This document shows positions 40,341 to 50,900 of a stretch of DNA of 64,000 nt, in pieces (the first letter of the stretch is position 1; each line of letters begins with the position of its first letter). Position numbers and translations under genes: made by a program. Source of the DNA: an uncultured Christensenella sp. GTDB lineage: Bacteria > Bacillota > Clostridia > Christensenellales > Pumilibacteraceae. The stretch spans positions 50,523 through 114,522 of the forward strand of contig CATLHE010000007.1 of the NCBI GenBank assembly GCA_949948895.1. Reading direction: 5' to 3'. The notes under the pieces were generated by a model. That model did no database searches. It worked only from the letters and a program-made list of their open reading frames with translations, and was not told the origin of the DNA.

Positions 40341-41354
40341 ATGGAATTCATATCTTCTATGATCGATGATCTTAAGAGCGCGCCTAAAGGCGTATGGATA
40401 GGACTAGTCGTATTCATTGTTGTTGTGTTCGGCATTTCAGCTTTAGTGACATATATAAGAGTGAAACGGCTCAATGCAGAGGTAGACGCTCAAAACCCCG
40501 CCGGTACTGATAGCGGGAACGGCGACGCGTCGGCAAATACCGTTGCCAATGTAAATAATAATTATTACCGTTGGCAGCCCGATAACCAAATAGTATTGGA
40601 GCGCACGCCGCAACAAAAGCGCATAGTCGACGAATACTTTATCATTAAAAATATCAAGACGACGGTCGACAAAAAACCGCTGCTCGCGATAAGCATTTTG
40701 GGTTTTGCCGCGGGCGTAATACTGCTATTGATAGGGCTTATTAAAGGCGTCAAGCCTTGTATCGTCATAGGCGTGATCGCGCTCGTTCTCGGCGTGGCGT
40801 TTGCGATAGCTTACGTAAAGACCAAAAAAACGACGGTGCGCCCGTCCACAGTGATGACCGACGCCGAATACGAAAAACTCGTAAGAGAGCGCATACAGGA
40901 GCTTAAGGTTCAGGAATTGGGCTTGGAAAAGTTGGGACTCGATTCCGAACAGGTAAAAGAAATAAAGCCTATCATATTCTCGGGCAAGGTCATAGACGGA
41001 ACGTCGCTCGTCGTAGACAGCGAGGAGACGCATAAACTGTATTCGTCTACGCAGTATGTGACGCTGTTGTATTTTACTGACGAGCAGCTTTTTATTTACA
41101 AAATACAGTTCGATATGTGTTGCAATATGCAAAAGGAATGGACGAACGAGCTTTTCTACGTGGATATTTGCGACGTGTCGTCCAAGACCGAAAACAACAT
41201 TTTGGCGATAGGCACAGAGAAGATAGAGTACAGTTCGCTTAACGTCAGTATTGTTGCGACCAATTCCGAAATGAGTTTCTCGCTCGACGGTACCAAAGAA
41301 AGATTGGCGTCCATACAGGCTATGAAGCAAAAGATACGCGAAAAAAAGATGTAG
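40341..41354 (+). CDS. Membrane protein with three helices and a C-terminal PH-like domain
   Basis: 337 aa. One helix near residues 17-37, two more near 108-150 (LLAISILGFAAGVILLLIGL; CIVIGVIALVLGVAFAIAYV). A short helical segment MTDAEYEKLVRERIQELKVQ follows and then a beta-rich domain of about 110 residues (YVTLLYFTDEQLFIYKIQFD) that looks PH-like. Ends the operon. The role is unknown; the context suggests an envelope-stress or membrane-organising complex with the SPFH protein. Confidence 0.8.
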   Translation: MEFISSMIDDLKSAPKGVWIGLVVFIVVVFGISALVTYIRVKRLNAEVDAQNPAGTDSGNGDASANTVANVNNNYYRWQPDNQIVLERTPQQKRIVDEYFIIKNIKTTVDKKPLLAISILGFAAGVILLLIGLIKGVKPCIVIGVIALVLGVAFAIAYVKTKKTTVRPSTVMTDAEYEKLVRERIQELKVQELGLEKLGLDSEQVKEIKPIIFSGKVIDGTSLVVDSEETHKLYSSTQYVTLLYFTDEQLFIYKIQFDMCCNMQKEWTNELFYVDICDVSSKTENNILAIGTEKIEYSSLNVSIVATNSEMSFSLDGTKERLASIQAMKQKIREKKM

Positions 41355-41356
41355 TA

Positions 41357-41572
41357 AGCCAAAGGCTTGGCGACTGTCGTGTGCGGGCTTAGGTGATTCA
41401 TTTTAAGCATCACCCGAATAAGTGCGTCACATATAGTCATATATTCGTAGGGAGCGCAGACCACCGCGCTCCGTTGCATTTTTAACGTGTTTGGTCGGGT
41501 GAAGCCTACGATGAATTACCGCGCAAACACACGACAAAAATCCAAGCTGTGCTTGGTCAAACATTTGGTTTG
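41357..41572. repeat. Intergenic repeat with inverted ends, copy B (216 bp)
   Basis: Left end GCCAAAGGCTTGGCGACTGT then CGTGTGCGGGC; right end ACACACGACAAAAATCCAAG and CTTGGTCAAACATTTGGTTTG, an imperfect inverted match (GTCGTGTG/CACACGAC core). The inside holds CACCCGAATAAGTGCG and CGTAGGGAGCGC/GCGCTCCG. Confidence 0.75.
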
Positions 41573-41620
41573 TGATTGGGGGTATATCATGCGCGCGATA
41601 TGCTCGGCATATAATACCGT

Positions 41621-41878
41621 ATGAACAACACGGTCGAAACTGTACTTTGCATAGTCGCGGCGGCGCTGCTCGTCGCCGTCATCGCGTGGGTGACGCGGCT
41701 CAAAACCAAGGGCTTGACGCGGCTATTGGTCAATTCGCTCGCGGGCGGCGCGCTAGTTATGGGGCTTTCGGCGTTCGGGATAATCTCGCTCCCGTTCAAT
41801 CCGCTCAACGCGCTGTTGGTGGGAATATTGGGGCTTCCCGGCGCGGGCGTAGTTATAGCGGCGGCGATGATCTTATAA
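41621..41878 (+). CDS. BofA-family membrane protein (pro-sigma-K processing inhibitor family)
   Basis: 85 aa with two or three hydrophobic segments and the family end pattern LPFNPLNALLVGILGLPGAG. BofA holds the SpoIVFB protease inactive in the forespore membrane of Bacillus; clostridial relatives are often found outside sporulation contexts. A TATAAT box (41610-41615) ends 5 nt before the ATG and no ribosome site exists, predicting a leaderless mRNA. Start chosen accordingly. Confidence 0.82.
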   Translation: MNNTVETVLCIVAAALLVAVIAWVTRLKTKGLTRLLVNSLAGGALVMGLSAFGIISLPFNPLNALLVGILGLPGAGVVIAAAMIL

Positions 41879-41883
41879 TTCTC

Positions 41884-42004
41884 GGCAGCGTATGCATCGA
41901 ACGTAGGCGAACTACGTGCTTGCGCTCACGCAGTCGTGTAGGTGGTTCTACACTCCTGCGTGCGCGCTGCGTCTGTTGTTCGCCTACGTCGCGTCTACGC
42001 CGCC
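41884..42004 (+). repeat. Large imperfect hairpin after bofA
   Basis: GGC...ACGTAGGCGAAC (41901-41912) pairs with GTTCGCCTACGT (41979-41990); inner pairs include GCGCTCACGCAG with CTGCGTGCGCGC and GTGTAG with CTACAC at the tip. About 120 nt, possibly a terminator or a small structured RNA. Confidence 0.55.
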
Positions 42005-42063
42005 GAGGTCTGAATAAACGCAATATATAATGGATTAGCAAGAATTACTCGGATAAAAAATAC

Positions 42064-42092
42064 TTGACTAAAAAAGGGTGCAATGGTAAAAT
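42064..42092 (+). promoter_or_regulatory. Promoter of proS
   Basis: TTGACT (42064-42069), 17 nt, TAAAAT (42087-42092). No T-box leader fits in the short 5' region. Confidence 0.6.
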
Positions 42093-42118
42093 GTTCGTAA
42101 CAAATTACGGAGATCACC

Positions 42119-43564
42119 ATGGCAGACAACAAGGACAGATTTGTCAATCAGATAGCCGATATTAATACCGACTATACCAAGTGGTACACCGACGTGTGCT
42201 TAAAGTCGGAGCTTTGCGATTACGGTCCCGTCAAGGGCACAATGGTATTCAGGCCGTACGGCTATGCTATATGGGAATTGATCCAAGCCGAAGCTGACAA
42301 GAGATTCAAAGCGCACGGCGTTAAGAACGCGTATTTCCCCATGCTCATACCTCAGGCGTTTTTGATGCGCGAGGCGGAGCACGTCGAAGGTTTTGCGCCC
42401 GAGGTCGCGACGGTCACGCATGTGGGCGATACCGAGCTTTCCGAAAAGCTCGTACTGCGCCCCACGTCCGAAACGATAATAGGCAATATGTATTCTAAGT
42501 GGATAAGCTCGTACCGCGATCTTCCGCTCAAGCTTAATCAGTGGGCTAACGTAGTGCGTTGGGAAAAGACAACGCGCCCGTTCCTGCGCACGAGCGAGTT
42601 CCTTTGGCAGGAAGGGCATACCGCGTTTGCCACTGCCGAGGAAGCCGAAGCCGACGCTATGGAAATGCTCGGCGTGTACGAGGAGATAGCGAAAGACGTT
42701 TTATCGCTCCCCGTGCTCACGGGCAGAAAATCCGAAAAAGAAAAGTTCGCGGGCGCGGTGGCGACTTTCGGCATGGAAGCGATGATGAAGGACGGCAAGA
42801 GCCTTCAATCGGGCACGACGCACTACCTAGGCGAAAACTTCGCCAAGGCGTTCGATATCAAATTTTTGGATAAGGACGGAACGCACAAGTACGCGTACCA
42901 AGCGTCTTGGGGAATTTCCACCCGTCTTATCGGCGCTATAATCATGGCGCACGGCGACGAGCGCGGGCTGTGCTTGCCGCCCGTAGTCGCGCCCGTTCAA
43001 GCGGTGGTCGTTCCCATCGGCGCGGGCAAGAACCCCGCCGTTGCGGAAAAAGCCGAAGCCGTGTACTCGGCGCTCAAAAATGCGGGCGTTCGCGTCGAGC
43101 TCGACGACCGCGATCTGTCGCCCGGGTTCAAGTTCAATCACCACGAACTCAGAGGCGTGCCCGTAAGAGTGGAGCTCGGCGGACGCGATCTCGAGGCGGG
43201 CGTCGTTACAGTTTGCCGCAGGGACAGCGGCGAAAAGACCGCGTTCAAGATAGACGGTTGCGAAACGGCGATAAAGAGCCTTTTGGTCGAGATAGCGGAC
43301 AATATGTATAAGAAAGCGAGCGAGTTTAACGCGTCGCATATAGTCGCGGTAAAGACCATGGACGAAATGGAAAAAGCGCTCGACGGCGGCAACTTCACCG
43401 ACGCGTATTGGTGCGGCGACAGAGCATGCGAGGACAAGATAAAGCAGGCATACGCCGCGACGAGCAGGGTGTTCCATGCCGACCAATCGCACGTAGGCGA
43501 GCATAAATGCGTGTGCTGCGGGAAGAAAGCGAAACATAGGATTTACTTTGCTCGCGCTTATTGA
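42119..43564 (+). CDS. proS: Prolyl-tRNA synthetase, archaeal/eukaryote-like (ProS type 3)
   Basis: 481 aa. It charges tRNA-Pro. The short form without the bacterial insertion domain: class II motif 2 around WANVVRWEKTTRPFLRTSEF, LWQEGHTAF, motif 3 in WGISTRLIGAIIMAHGDERG, then an anticodon-binding domain (VVVPIGAGKNP) and the extra C-terminal zinc domain (HKCVCCGKKAKHRIYFARAY). This type occurs in many Clostridia. The ATG at 42119 follows CGGAG. Confidence 0.96.
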   Translation: MADNKDRFVNQIADINTDYTKWYTDVCLKSELCDYGPVKGTMVFRPYGYAIWELIQAEADKRFKAHGVKNAYFPMLIPQAFLMREAEHVEGFAPEVATVTHVGDTELSEKLVLRPTSETIIGNMYSKWISSYRDLPLKLNQWANVVRWEKTTRPFLRTSEFLWQEGHTAFATAEEAEADAMEMLGVYEEIAKDVLSLPVLTGRKSEKEKFAGAVATFGMEAMMKDGKSLQSGTTHYLGENFAKAFDIKFLDKDGTHKYAYQASWGISTRLIGAIIMAHGDERGLCLPPVVAPVQAVVVPIGAGKNPAVAEKAEAVYSALKNAGVRVELDDRDLSPGFKFNHHELRGVPVRVELGGRDLEAGVVTVCRRDSGEKTAFKIDGCETAIKSLLVEIADNMYKKASEFNASHIVAVKTMDEMEKALDGGNFTDAYWCGDRACEDKIKQAYAATSRVFHADQSHVGEHKCVCCGKKAKHRIYFARAY

Positions 43565-43730
43565 CGCAAACTTTCCAAGCTTATGCGACGGATTTGCTGT
43601 GAATTTTGCCCGTAACGGCGTTATTTCCGCTTGACGTAGCGCCGCTACGACTGCGCGAAAATGCCTTGTTACGAACAAAATTCTCAAACGCAACTGCGCC
43701 GCAACGCTTGTCAGTTTGCGTCTCGCCGCA
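43562..43730 (+). repeat. Large nested hairpin after proS
   Basis: GACGCAAACT (43563-43572) pairs with AGTTTGCGTC (43713-43722); TGAATTTTGCCCGTAAC (43600-43616) with GTTACGAACAAAATTCTCA (43668-43686). CTTATGCGACGGAT occurs twice (about 43580 and 43747). The gap 43565-43915 has no gene. Confidence 0.55.
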
Positions 43731-43849
43731 AATCTTTATTTACACTTATGCGACGGATAAAAAATATCGTCAGACGTAACTAAGGATAGAGTAGTGTAAC
43801 GCAATTATATAAGTCACTATTTTATTGGGTGACACGTCAAACTACTACA

Positions 43850-43896
43850 TGCAGTCAACACACAACAAGTAAAAATTTGCAGTCAACACACAACAT
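43850..43896 (+). repeat. Direct repeat before the flavodoxin gene
   Basis: TGCAGTCAACACACAACA occurs at about 43850-43867 and again at 43878-43895, in the leader of the flavodoxin gene. Could be a regulator site or a duplicated leader. Confidence 0.6.
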
Positions 43897-43915
43897 TTAA
43901 AAAAGGAGAAATAAT

Positions 43916-44392
43916 ATGAGTAAAATTTTAGTAGCGTACTTTTCGTGCGGCGGCGATACCAAGCGTATCGCGGAAGTAATAGCAAACGCGGCGGGCGCGG
44001 ACACTTACGAGATAAAGCCCAAAGTCCCGTACACCGAAGCCGACCTCGACTGGCGCGACAAGGACAGCCGTTCTTCCGTCGAGATGAGAACGCTCGCGCG
44101 CCCCGAGATAGAGGGCAGCGTACATAACATGGCAAGCTACGACGCGGTGTTTGTCGGCTTCCCGATCTGGTGGTACATGGCGCCCACTATAATAAACGGC
44201 TTCCTCGCGAGCTACGATTTTGCGGGCAAAAAGGTCGTGCCTTTTGCGACGAGCGGCGGCAGCGATATCATGAAAGCGGCGGCGGTGCTCAAACCGCTCT
44301 GCTCCAAAGACACCGTATGGCTGGACGGCAAGCTCATAAACGGCGAGTCGGACGACGACATCAAAGCATGGGTGGACAGCCTCGGGCTTTGA
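43916..44392 (+). CDS. Flavodoxin (NAD(P)H-linked flavodoxin_4 type)
   Basis: 158 aa. FMN phosphate loop [20 protein letters not shown] (Cys-Gly-Gly in place of the usual Thr-Gly-Asn), then [20 protein letters not shown] and FATSGGSD, the aromatic and Gly-rich loops that sandwich FMN. Carries electrons in the cytoplasm. AAAAGGAG precedes the ATG. Flanked by a strong terminator. Confidence 0.93.
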   Translation: MSKILVAYFSCGGDTKRIAEVIANAAGADTYEIKPKVPYTEADLDWRDKDSRSSVEMRTLARPEIEGSVHNMASYDAVFVGFPIWWYMAPTIINGFLASYDFAGKKVVPFATSGGSDIMKAAAVLKPLCSKDTVWLDGKLINGESDDDIKAWVDSLGL

Positions 44393-44416
44393 TCGGGTAT
44401 ATCTAAATAAAAAACA

Positions 44417-44447
44417 AAACCGCGCGGAAACCACCGCGCGGTTTTTA
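44417..44447. terminator. Bidirectional terminator between flavodoxin and ldh
   Basis: AAAACCGCGCGG and CCGCGCGGTTTT form a perfect stem across a 6-nt loop. Confidence 0.85.
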
Positions 44448-44480
44448 CGTGTCAAATACTTCTGCTTTTTAGCGTCGATT

Positions 44481-45434
44481 TTAAAACCCTATGCTTTTTA
44501 GCGCCGCTTTGAGAGTGTTTGCCGAAGCTACGAGCTTTTCGTACTCGTCGGCGTCAAGTCCTATATCCAATACGTCTTCCACGCCGTTCGAACCGATAAG
44601 CGACGGCACGGAAATGAACACGTCGTCCAGTCCGTAATGCCCCGATACGAGCGTGCTGACCGGCATTATCGAATGCTCGTCGCGAACAATGCTTTCGCAA
44701 ATGCGCTTAGTCGCGGCGGCAATGCCGTAGTAAGTCGCGCCCTTGCGGTCGATTATCTCGTAAGCGGAGTTCTTGACGTCGCGCTCCAATTTGATCTTGT
44801 TGTCGGCGTGACGGGTAAAGCCTTTATGGTCGCAGTATCTGCCGAGCTCGATACCGCTCACGTTGGCGCTCGACCACACTGCAAGCTCGCTGTCGCCGTG
44901 TTCGCCTATGACAAACGCATGCACGCTACGCGGATCGACGCAAAGCCGCTTTCCGAGAATGAGCCTAAGCCGCGCCGAGTCGAGCACCGTGCCGCTGCCG
45001 AACACGCGGTTTTTGGGATAGCCAGATAGTTTGTACGCAACGTACGACAGCACGTCCACGGGGTTGGATACCACGAGCAAAAACGCGTCGGAATTATATT
45101 TCACTATTTGAGGTACGACCGACTTGAAAACTTCCGCGTTTTTCTTGATACAGTCCATGCGCGTCTCGTCCGGCTTTTGCGCGACGCCCGCGGTAATGAT
45201 AATAATACCGCAGTCCGCGAGATCCGCGTACGAACCCGCGCGAATCTCGGCGGGCGAGGTGAAGGGCAGGCAATGGCTGAGGTCCATCGCTTCGCCTTCG
45301 GCTTTTTTCATGTTTACGTCAATAAGCAGAATATCGGTGAATAGACCGCTCGTCATCAATGCGAACGCCGTAGACGAGCCGACCATGCCGCAGCCTATTA
45401 TAGCGACTTTTCTGAGATCGGGTGTGCATTCCAT
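44481..45434 (-). CDS. ldh: L-lactate dehydrogenase
   Basis: 317 aa. Interconverts pyruvate and lactate with NADH. Rossmann motif VAIIGCGMVGSSTAFAL, substrate Arg in KPDETRMD, the VVSNPVDVLSYVAYKLSGYP block and catalytic His in VIGEHGDSE. The Gln of malate/lactate discrimination (AQKPDE) is consistent with lactate. No ribosome site precedes the ATG; a TACTAT-like -10 lies about 5 nt upstream, so it may also be leaderless, with low certainty. Confidence 0.94.
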   Translation of the reverse strand: MECTPDLRKVAIIGCGMVGSSTAFALMTSGLFTDILLIDVNMKKAEGEAMDLSHCLPFTSPAEIRAGSYADLADCGIIIITAGVAQKPDETRMDCIKKNAEVFKSVVPQIVKYNSDAFLLVVSNPVDVLSYVAYKLSGYPKNRVFGSGTVLDSARLRLILGKRLCVDPRSVHAFVIGEHGDSELAVWSSANVSGIELGRYCDHKGFTRHADNKIKLERDVKNSAYEIIDRKGATYYGIAAATKRICESIVRDEHSIMPVSTLVSGHYGLDDVFISVPSLIGSNGVEDVLDIGLDADEYEKLVASANTLKAALKSIGF

Positions 45435-45554
45435 ATAATATAGTAAGGTACGCGCGCGCCCGAAATATACATAGCGGCGCGCATTTGCTTGATTTTTAGG
45501 CGCGAAAGTTTTATTATTGATTTACGCTTTGAGAGCAATAAAGGAGTATCTATC

Positions 45555-47837
45555 TTGCGCGCGCTTGCGAATTTTATCGTAAAAAAACGTTATATCATAT
45601 TCGCGATATTCGCGGCGCTTATCGTGTACTGCATTTTCGGCATGGGCTGGGTCAAAGTCGAGTACGATATATCGTCGTATTTGCCGCAGGACACCGATAC
45701 CAAGCGCGCCATAGATATCATGAACGAGGAGTTTACGAGCTACGGCACGGCTACGTTCATGATAAAGGATATCCCGTACGACGACGCGAGCGCGCTCCGC
45801 GACGAGATAGCGGGGCTCGACGGCGTGCGCGCATTCGATTTTTCGCGGGCGAACTATAAAGACGGGTACGCCAAGTTTTCAATAACGTTCGACGGCGATA
45901 ATACCGACGCTCGGGCAAAAGCGGCGTACGACAAAACGGTCAAAATATTAAACGACGGCAAGTACAAGTATACCGTGCCCCGTCCGCTCAACGATAATTA
46001 CGCCGAGACTCTGTCCAAAGAAATGACGGTCATAATAGCGATAGCGGCGGCGGTGATACTCTTGGTGCTGTTGTTTACCTCGAAAAGTTTTGCGGAAATA
46101 ATAGCGTTCCCCATTGTGTTCGTCGTGTCGGCTGCGCTCAATATGGGCACTAACCATTGGTTCGGCACTATCTCGTTCGTGTCGAATACCGTTTGTATCA
46201 TCTTGCAGCTCGCGCTCGCCATCGACTATGCGATAATACTGTGTCACCGCTTTACCGAGGAAAAGGAAAAAGCAAAGGGCAACGCGACAAACGCCATGAT
46301 CGCCGCGCTGTCGAAAGCCATACCCGAAATAACTTCGAGTTCGCTGACTACCGTGTCGGGGCTAGTCGCGCTCATGTTCATGCAACTGCGCTTGGGGCTC
46401 GATCTCGGCATGGTGCTGGCAAAGAGTATAGTGTGCTCGCTTCTTACCGTGTTTTTCCTCATGCCGGGATTGTTATTGCTTTTGAGCAAACTCATGGACA
46501 AGTCGCGCCACCGCAACTTTGTCCCGCGCCTAAGGTTTTGGGGACGCGGCGTGGTAAAGGCGCGGTACGTGCTGATACCCGTGTTTGTCGTGCTTTTTGC
46601 CGTGGGCGCGGTGCTCAGCCAAAAGATCGATTATGTGTACAGCACCGACGCGATCGATACCAACCGTCCGACGGATACGGTCGTAGCCGCTCGCGAGTGC
46701 GAAGAGATATTCGGCTACGAGAACGCGTTTGCGGTATTGCTTCCCAAGGGCGACTACGAACAAGAGCGCGAGATAGTCGAGCTCGTAAAACAGGAACCGC
46801 TGATCGATTCAGCGCTCGCGCTTTCGTGTATAGAATACGACGGCATGTACATAACCGACGGCGTCGACTACGTTAAGTTTGCCGAGCTCGCGGGGATAGA
46901 TAAAAGCACGTCGCTAATACTGTTCGTGCGGTACGCGGGAGAGGTAGGCGACGAGTTCGCGCTCGATTATGCCGCGCCGCTCGTGGACGTGTTCGGGTAC
47001 GTGGCGTCTATAAAAGACAGTCTGCCGCTCGACGAAGACACCAAAGCTATGCTCGCCGAGATAGAGAGTCTTTTGAGTTATGCCAAAAGCCAATTACAGG
47101 GCGAAAGGTATTCGCGGCTTGTGTTCAATATTGCCGCGCCCGTGGAGAGCGCAGAGACTTTCGCGCTGATAGAGCGTCTGACGCCCGCAGTAAAAAACGT
47201 GAACAAGAACGCTATATTCGCAGGCCCGTCGATGAGCGCGTACGATCTCAACTCGTCGTTCTCGTCCGACAATATCTTGATAACCGTGCTCACGATAGTA
47301 TTTATCTATTTGATACTCGCGTTTACTTTCAGGTCTTACGGACTGCCGCTCATACTCGTCCTTGCCATTCAGGGCGCGATATTCATGAATTTCTCGCTCC
47401 CGTTCCTCTTGGGCAACAACATGTTCTTTTTTACCTATCTTATAATAAGCGCCATACAAATGGGCGCGACGATAGACTACGCCATACTTCTTACTAACAG
47501 ATATCTCGGCTTGAAAGCTCGGCTCGACCGCAGAGAAGCGGTGGCGGAAGCAGTGTCGGGCGCGTTCCCCACGGTGTTCACTTCGGGAACGATAATGTGC
47601 GTCGCGGGATTCCTTGTCGGCGGACTGACTTCCGATCCGCTGATAGCGTCGATGGGTACTTTCCTAGGCACGGGCACGCTTATTTCCATAGTGTGCGTAT
47701 TGGTGTTTTTGCCCGCGCTTTTGTATACGCTCGACCCCGTAATAAAAAAGACTTTTATCCGCCCGCGCCACCCGATGAAAAAGTTAAGGCTGGATAATCC
47801 GTCAGACGTGCCGTTCTATTACGAAAGCGAGAAGTAA
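45555..47837 (+). CDS. MMPL/RND-family membrane transporter
   Basis: 760 aa starting at TTG 45555, 8 nt after AAAGGAG (an in-frame ATG at 45489 has no ribosome site). The RND layout repeats twice: an N-terminal helix, a large outside domain, five helices including the sterol-sensing-like region (VCIILQLALAIDYAIILCHR and GATIDYAILLTNRYL), then again. The paired GxxxDY acidic motifs in the helices carry protons. Members of the MMPL family export lipids or hydrophobic compounds; substrate unknown. Confidence 0.92.
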   Translation: MRALANFIVKKRYIIFAIFAALIVYCIFGMGWVKVEYDISSYLPQDTDTKRAIDIMNEEFTSYGTATFMIKDIPYDDASALRDEIAGLDGVRAFDFSRANYKDGYAKFSITFDGDNTDARAKAAYDKTVKILNDGKYKYTVPRPLNDNYAETLSKEMTVIIAIAAAVILLVLLFTSKSFAEIIAFPIVFVVSAALNMGTNHWFGTISFVSNTVCIILQLALAIDYAIILCHRFTEEKEKAKGNATNAMIAALSKAIPEITSSSLTTVSGLVALMFMQLRLGLDLGMVLAKSIVCSLLTVFFLMPGLLLLLSKLMDKSRHRNFVPRLRFWGRGVVKARYVLIPVFVVLFAVGAVLSQKIDYVYSTDAIDTNRPTDTVVAARECEEIFGYENAFAVLLPKGDYEQEREIVELVKQEPLIDSALALSCIEYDGMYITDGVDYVKFAELAGIDKSTSLILFVRYAGEVGDEFALDYAAPLVDVFGYVASIKDSLPLDEDTKAMLAEIESLLSYAKSQLQGERYSRLVFNIAAPVESAETFALIERLTPAVKNVNKNAIFAGPSMSAYDLNSSFSSDNILITVLTIVFIYLILAFTFRSYGLPLILVLAIQGAIFMNFSLPFLLGNNMFFFTYLIISAIQMGATIDYAILLTNRYLGLKARLDRREAVAEAVSGAFPTVFTSGTIMCVAGFLVGGLTSDPLIASMGTFLGTGTLISIVCVLVFLPALLYTLDPVIKKTFIRPRHPMKKLRLDNPSDVPFYYESEK

Positions 47838-47862
47838 TCGCGAAAAGTAAAAAAAATATATA

Positions 47863-47913
47863 TATAGAAAGACAAAGTATAGAAAGACAAAGTCGCGCGG
47901 CTTTGTCTTTTTT
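47863..47913 (+). terminator. Terminator with a 15-bp tandem repeat
   Basis: TATAGAAAGACAAAG occurs twice in tandem (47863-47892); the second copy forms the left arm AAAGACAAAG of a hairpin with CTTTGTCTTT (47901-47910) plus T-run. Confidence 0.75.
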
Positions 47914-47925
47914 AAACCGAGCAAG

Positions 47926-47954
47926 TTGACAAGCGCGAGCGCATTTGATATAAT
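47926..47954 (+). promoter_or_regulatory. Promoter of the helicase-nuclease gene (leaderless)
   Basis: TTGACA (47926-47931), 17 nt, TATAAT (47949-47954), 6 nt to the ATG at 47961. Confidence 0.75.
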
Positions 47955-47960
47955 GCGTGC

Positions 47961-50900
47961 ATGACCGAATTATACAAAAAACTATACGCGTACAGGCAAA
48001 AACTGCGCGACAGAGAAGACAAGCATACGCCGACGGCGATCATTACGGACGAAGCGCTCAAAAGTTTGGCGCATGCGAAACCGACTGAGCTGTCCGATCT
48101 TTTAAAGATAAAAGGCATAGGAAAAGTGTTCGTACAAAAGTACGGGCAGGGCTTTTTGAACATAATCCTCAACGACGCAAAGCCGGTCAAACTGACCATG
48201 ATGCGCAAAGAGGTAGTGGAAACGCTCAAAAATTTGCAGTCGCGGCTTACGAACCTAAATCGCAGGAACCGCATGCTTTACCTCACGAAATCTGTTCCCG
48301 GGCGCGCGCTCGATCTTTGCACCAAAACGGCAAAAGCGGACGCCGCGGTGATCGACTCGCTTTTGACTTACGGCGGCAAGCCCGTTGCGCTGTGCGACAG
48401 CGATTCCGAACTTTATACGCAGTACAACCGTTTGATACGTTCCGCGTCGTCCGACGCGCGCGAGACGGGCAGCAACTCGCTGTACGTCGGTTATCCGTTC
48501 GTGATAGGCAAGTGCGGCGAGGGCAAAAACTCGTTCAATATTTCCGCGCCGCTCGTTCTTTTTCCCGTGACGCTCGAAAACACGGGCGGGCGTATCGTGA
48601 TGAACGCCGACGCGTCGCGCGATATTACATACAACAGTACGCTCATGCTGTGCCATAACAAGTTTAACGGCAAGGGCGCGCTGCCGCTGCCGTCGTGTGC
48701 GGTCGATAATATAGTCAAAACGATGTTCGTTCGCGAACTCGTCGCGTTCTATGCGGAAAACGGCATAACGGTAAATACCGAAGGCGTTTCGAGCGAGCTG
48801 ACTAAACTCGTGCAGTACACCGATAAAACTTTTCCCAAGTTTGCGCCTAACGAGTATAAGATCGTGTACTCGGCGGCGGTCGCTATGTTCCCCATGTGCA
48901 GCGGCGCGATGCAAAAGGACTTTGACGATCTTATAGAGTCGGGCGTGATGCCCCGCGCTCTTACCGAGCTTTTGGAAGGCGCCGACGAGATAGACGATAT
49001 GTACGGCGACAGCGAGGAGCTCGATATAGGATCGGTGCCCGTCGATTCGGAGGGCTTTATCGATTATATCAACGAGCTCAACGTTTCGCAGGAACGCGCG
49101 ATAGAAAAATCAGCTACCGAGCGCACGCTCGTCATGCAGGGCCCGCCGGGAACTGGCAAGTCTCAGACGATAACCTCCATGATAACCGACGCGGTGGACG
49201 ACGGTAAAAACGTGCTCGTGGTCAGTCAGAAACACGCGGCGCTGTCCGTTATTTATTCGCGGCTCGGCAGGCTTTCCAAATACGCTTTGTTCGTAGACGA
49301 CCCCAAGGACAAGAGCGCGTTTTACGCAAGGCTCAAAGCCATGTTCGACGCGGCGGAAAATCCCGCGCCGTTCAACGAAGTGGCGTACTCGAGAGCGATA
49401 GCGTCCGTCGATTCCGATCTTGCCGAGCTCGATAAGCTCAGCGACCGGTTGCAGACCGACGAGTACGGCGCGCCCATGATAGATATTTACGGCGAGAACT
49501 TCGAGAATCCGTTCAAGTCGGCGGAGCGTTCGGTGTCGCCGTCGCTCGAATCTTCCGTCTTTAAAGGTTGCGTGCCCGAGGCTTTACTTGATTGCGGGTA
49601 CGAGAGTTTAAAGACGGCGAGCATGTACCTCGACGATAAAGAACTTTTGAGCAAGCTCGACGACTATTATTCGCTCGCCGCCGACTATGATTGGATAGTC
49701 GATTTCAAGCGCGGACTGTCGTCGGCGCGCATATCCGAGCTTCTGTCCGAGCTCGACGGCATAATGGATCTTTACGCGTACCGCGGAAAGTCCAAATTCA
49801 AGCGCGCGCTCAAAGCATTTTTAAAAGCCAACTTCACCGTATATACGCGCGAGCTTTATAAGCGTTTCAAAAAATCGCCCGTCGGACTGTACAACGGATT
49901 AAAGGCGTATCTCGAGTTTTACGATTGCAAACTCACCGCGGATACTCTCGATTTTTGCACCATGCTGTATTACGGCGTTTTGTTCACGCTCGCGTCGGAA
50001 ACGGGCAAGTCCACCGCCGAGCTCAACGCAAGGCTCAAAGATTACTGCGCATACGTATATATAGATAGATTCGAAAACGATAACCGCGACGTTATCAACG
50101 CGATATCGGGCTATTCGTCCACCGTCGCGCGGATATGCGCGAGCATAGACAGAAAGCGCGCGCTCACTCGCGACAAAACGATGAACGTGCTCAAAACGGC
50201 GTTCAATACCGACGTCGCGGAAAGCAAGCGCCGCGGAGATATGCTGCGCGCGATCGACGGTAAGCGCCGTCCCGCGGTCAGTCGGTTCGTGGAAAAATTC
50301 GAGTTCGAGCTGTTCAGGGGCGTAAGGATATTCTTGATGACGCCCGAAGCGGTGAGCGAAGTGCTACCGCTCAAAAACGACATGTTCGACCTTGTCGTGT
50401 TTGACGAAGCGTCGCAGATATACGTAGAGCGCGGCATACCCGCTATTGCGCGAGCGAAAAGACTCGTCGTTTGCGGCGACCATAAACAGCTCCGCCCGTC
50501 GGGACTCGGGGACGGCAGGATAACGCTCGACGAGGAAGAAGAGAGCGACGCGGTGCTCGAAGAAGAGAGTCTGCTCGATATAGCGAGATTCAAGTTCCCC
50601 GAGGTCATGCTCTCGTATCATTACCGTTCGCGTTACGAAGAACTCATCGCGTTCAGCAACGCCGCTTTCTACGGCGGACGACTCAATATTTCGCCCAATC
50701 CCGTTCCGCCCGCCGAGCCGCCCATAAAAATACATAAAGTCAACGGCGTGTGGGAAGACAGGGTAAACCGCGTCGAGGCGGACAAAGTGTTGGAACTTGT
50801 GTCCGACTACCTGAAGTCGAGCGCGGTATTGCCGGTGGAGGAGCGCGAGACGCTCGGCGTTATCACGTTCAACGCCAAACAGCGCGACTATATACTCGAT

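Noticed and set aside
42005..42118. T-box leader before proS
   Set aside because: Too short and lacks the T-box sequence and specifier hairpin.
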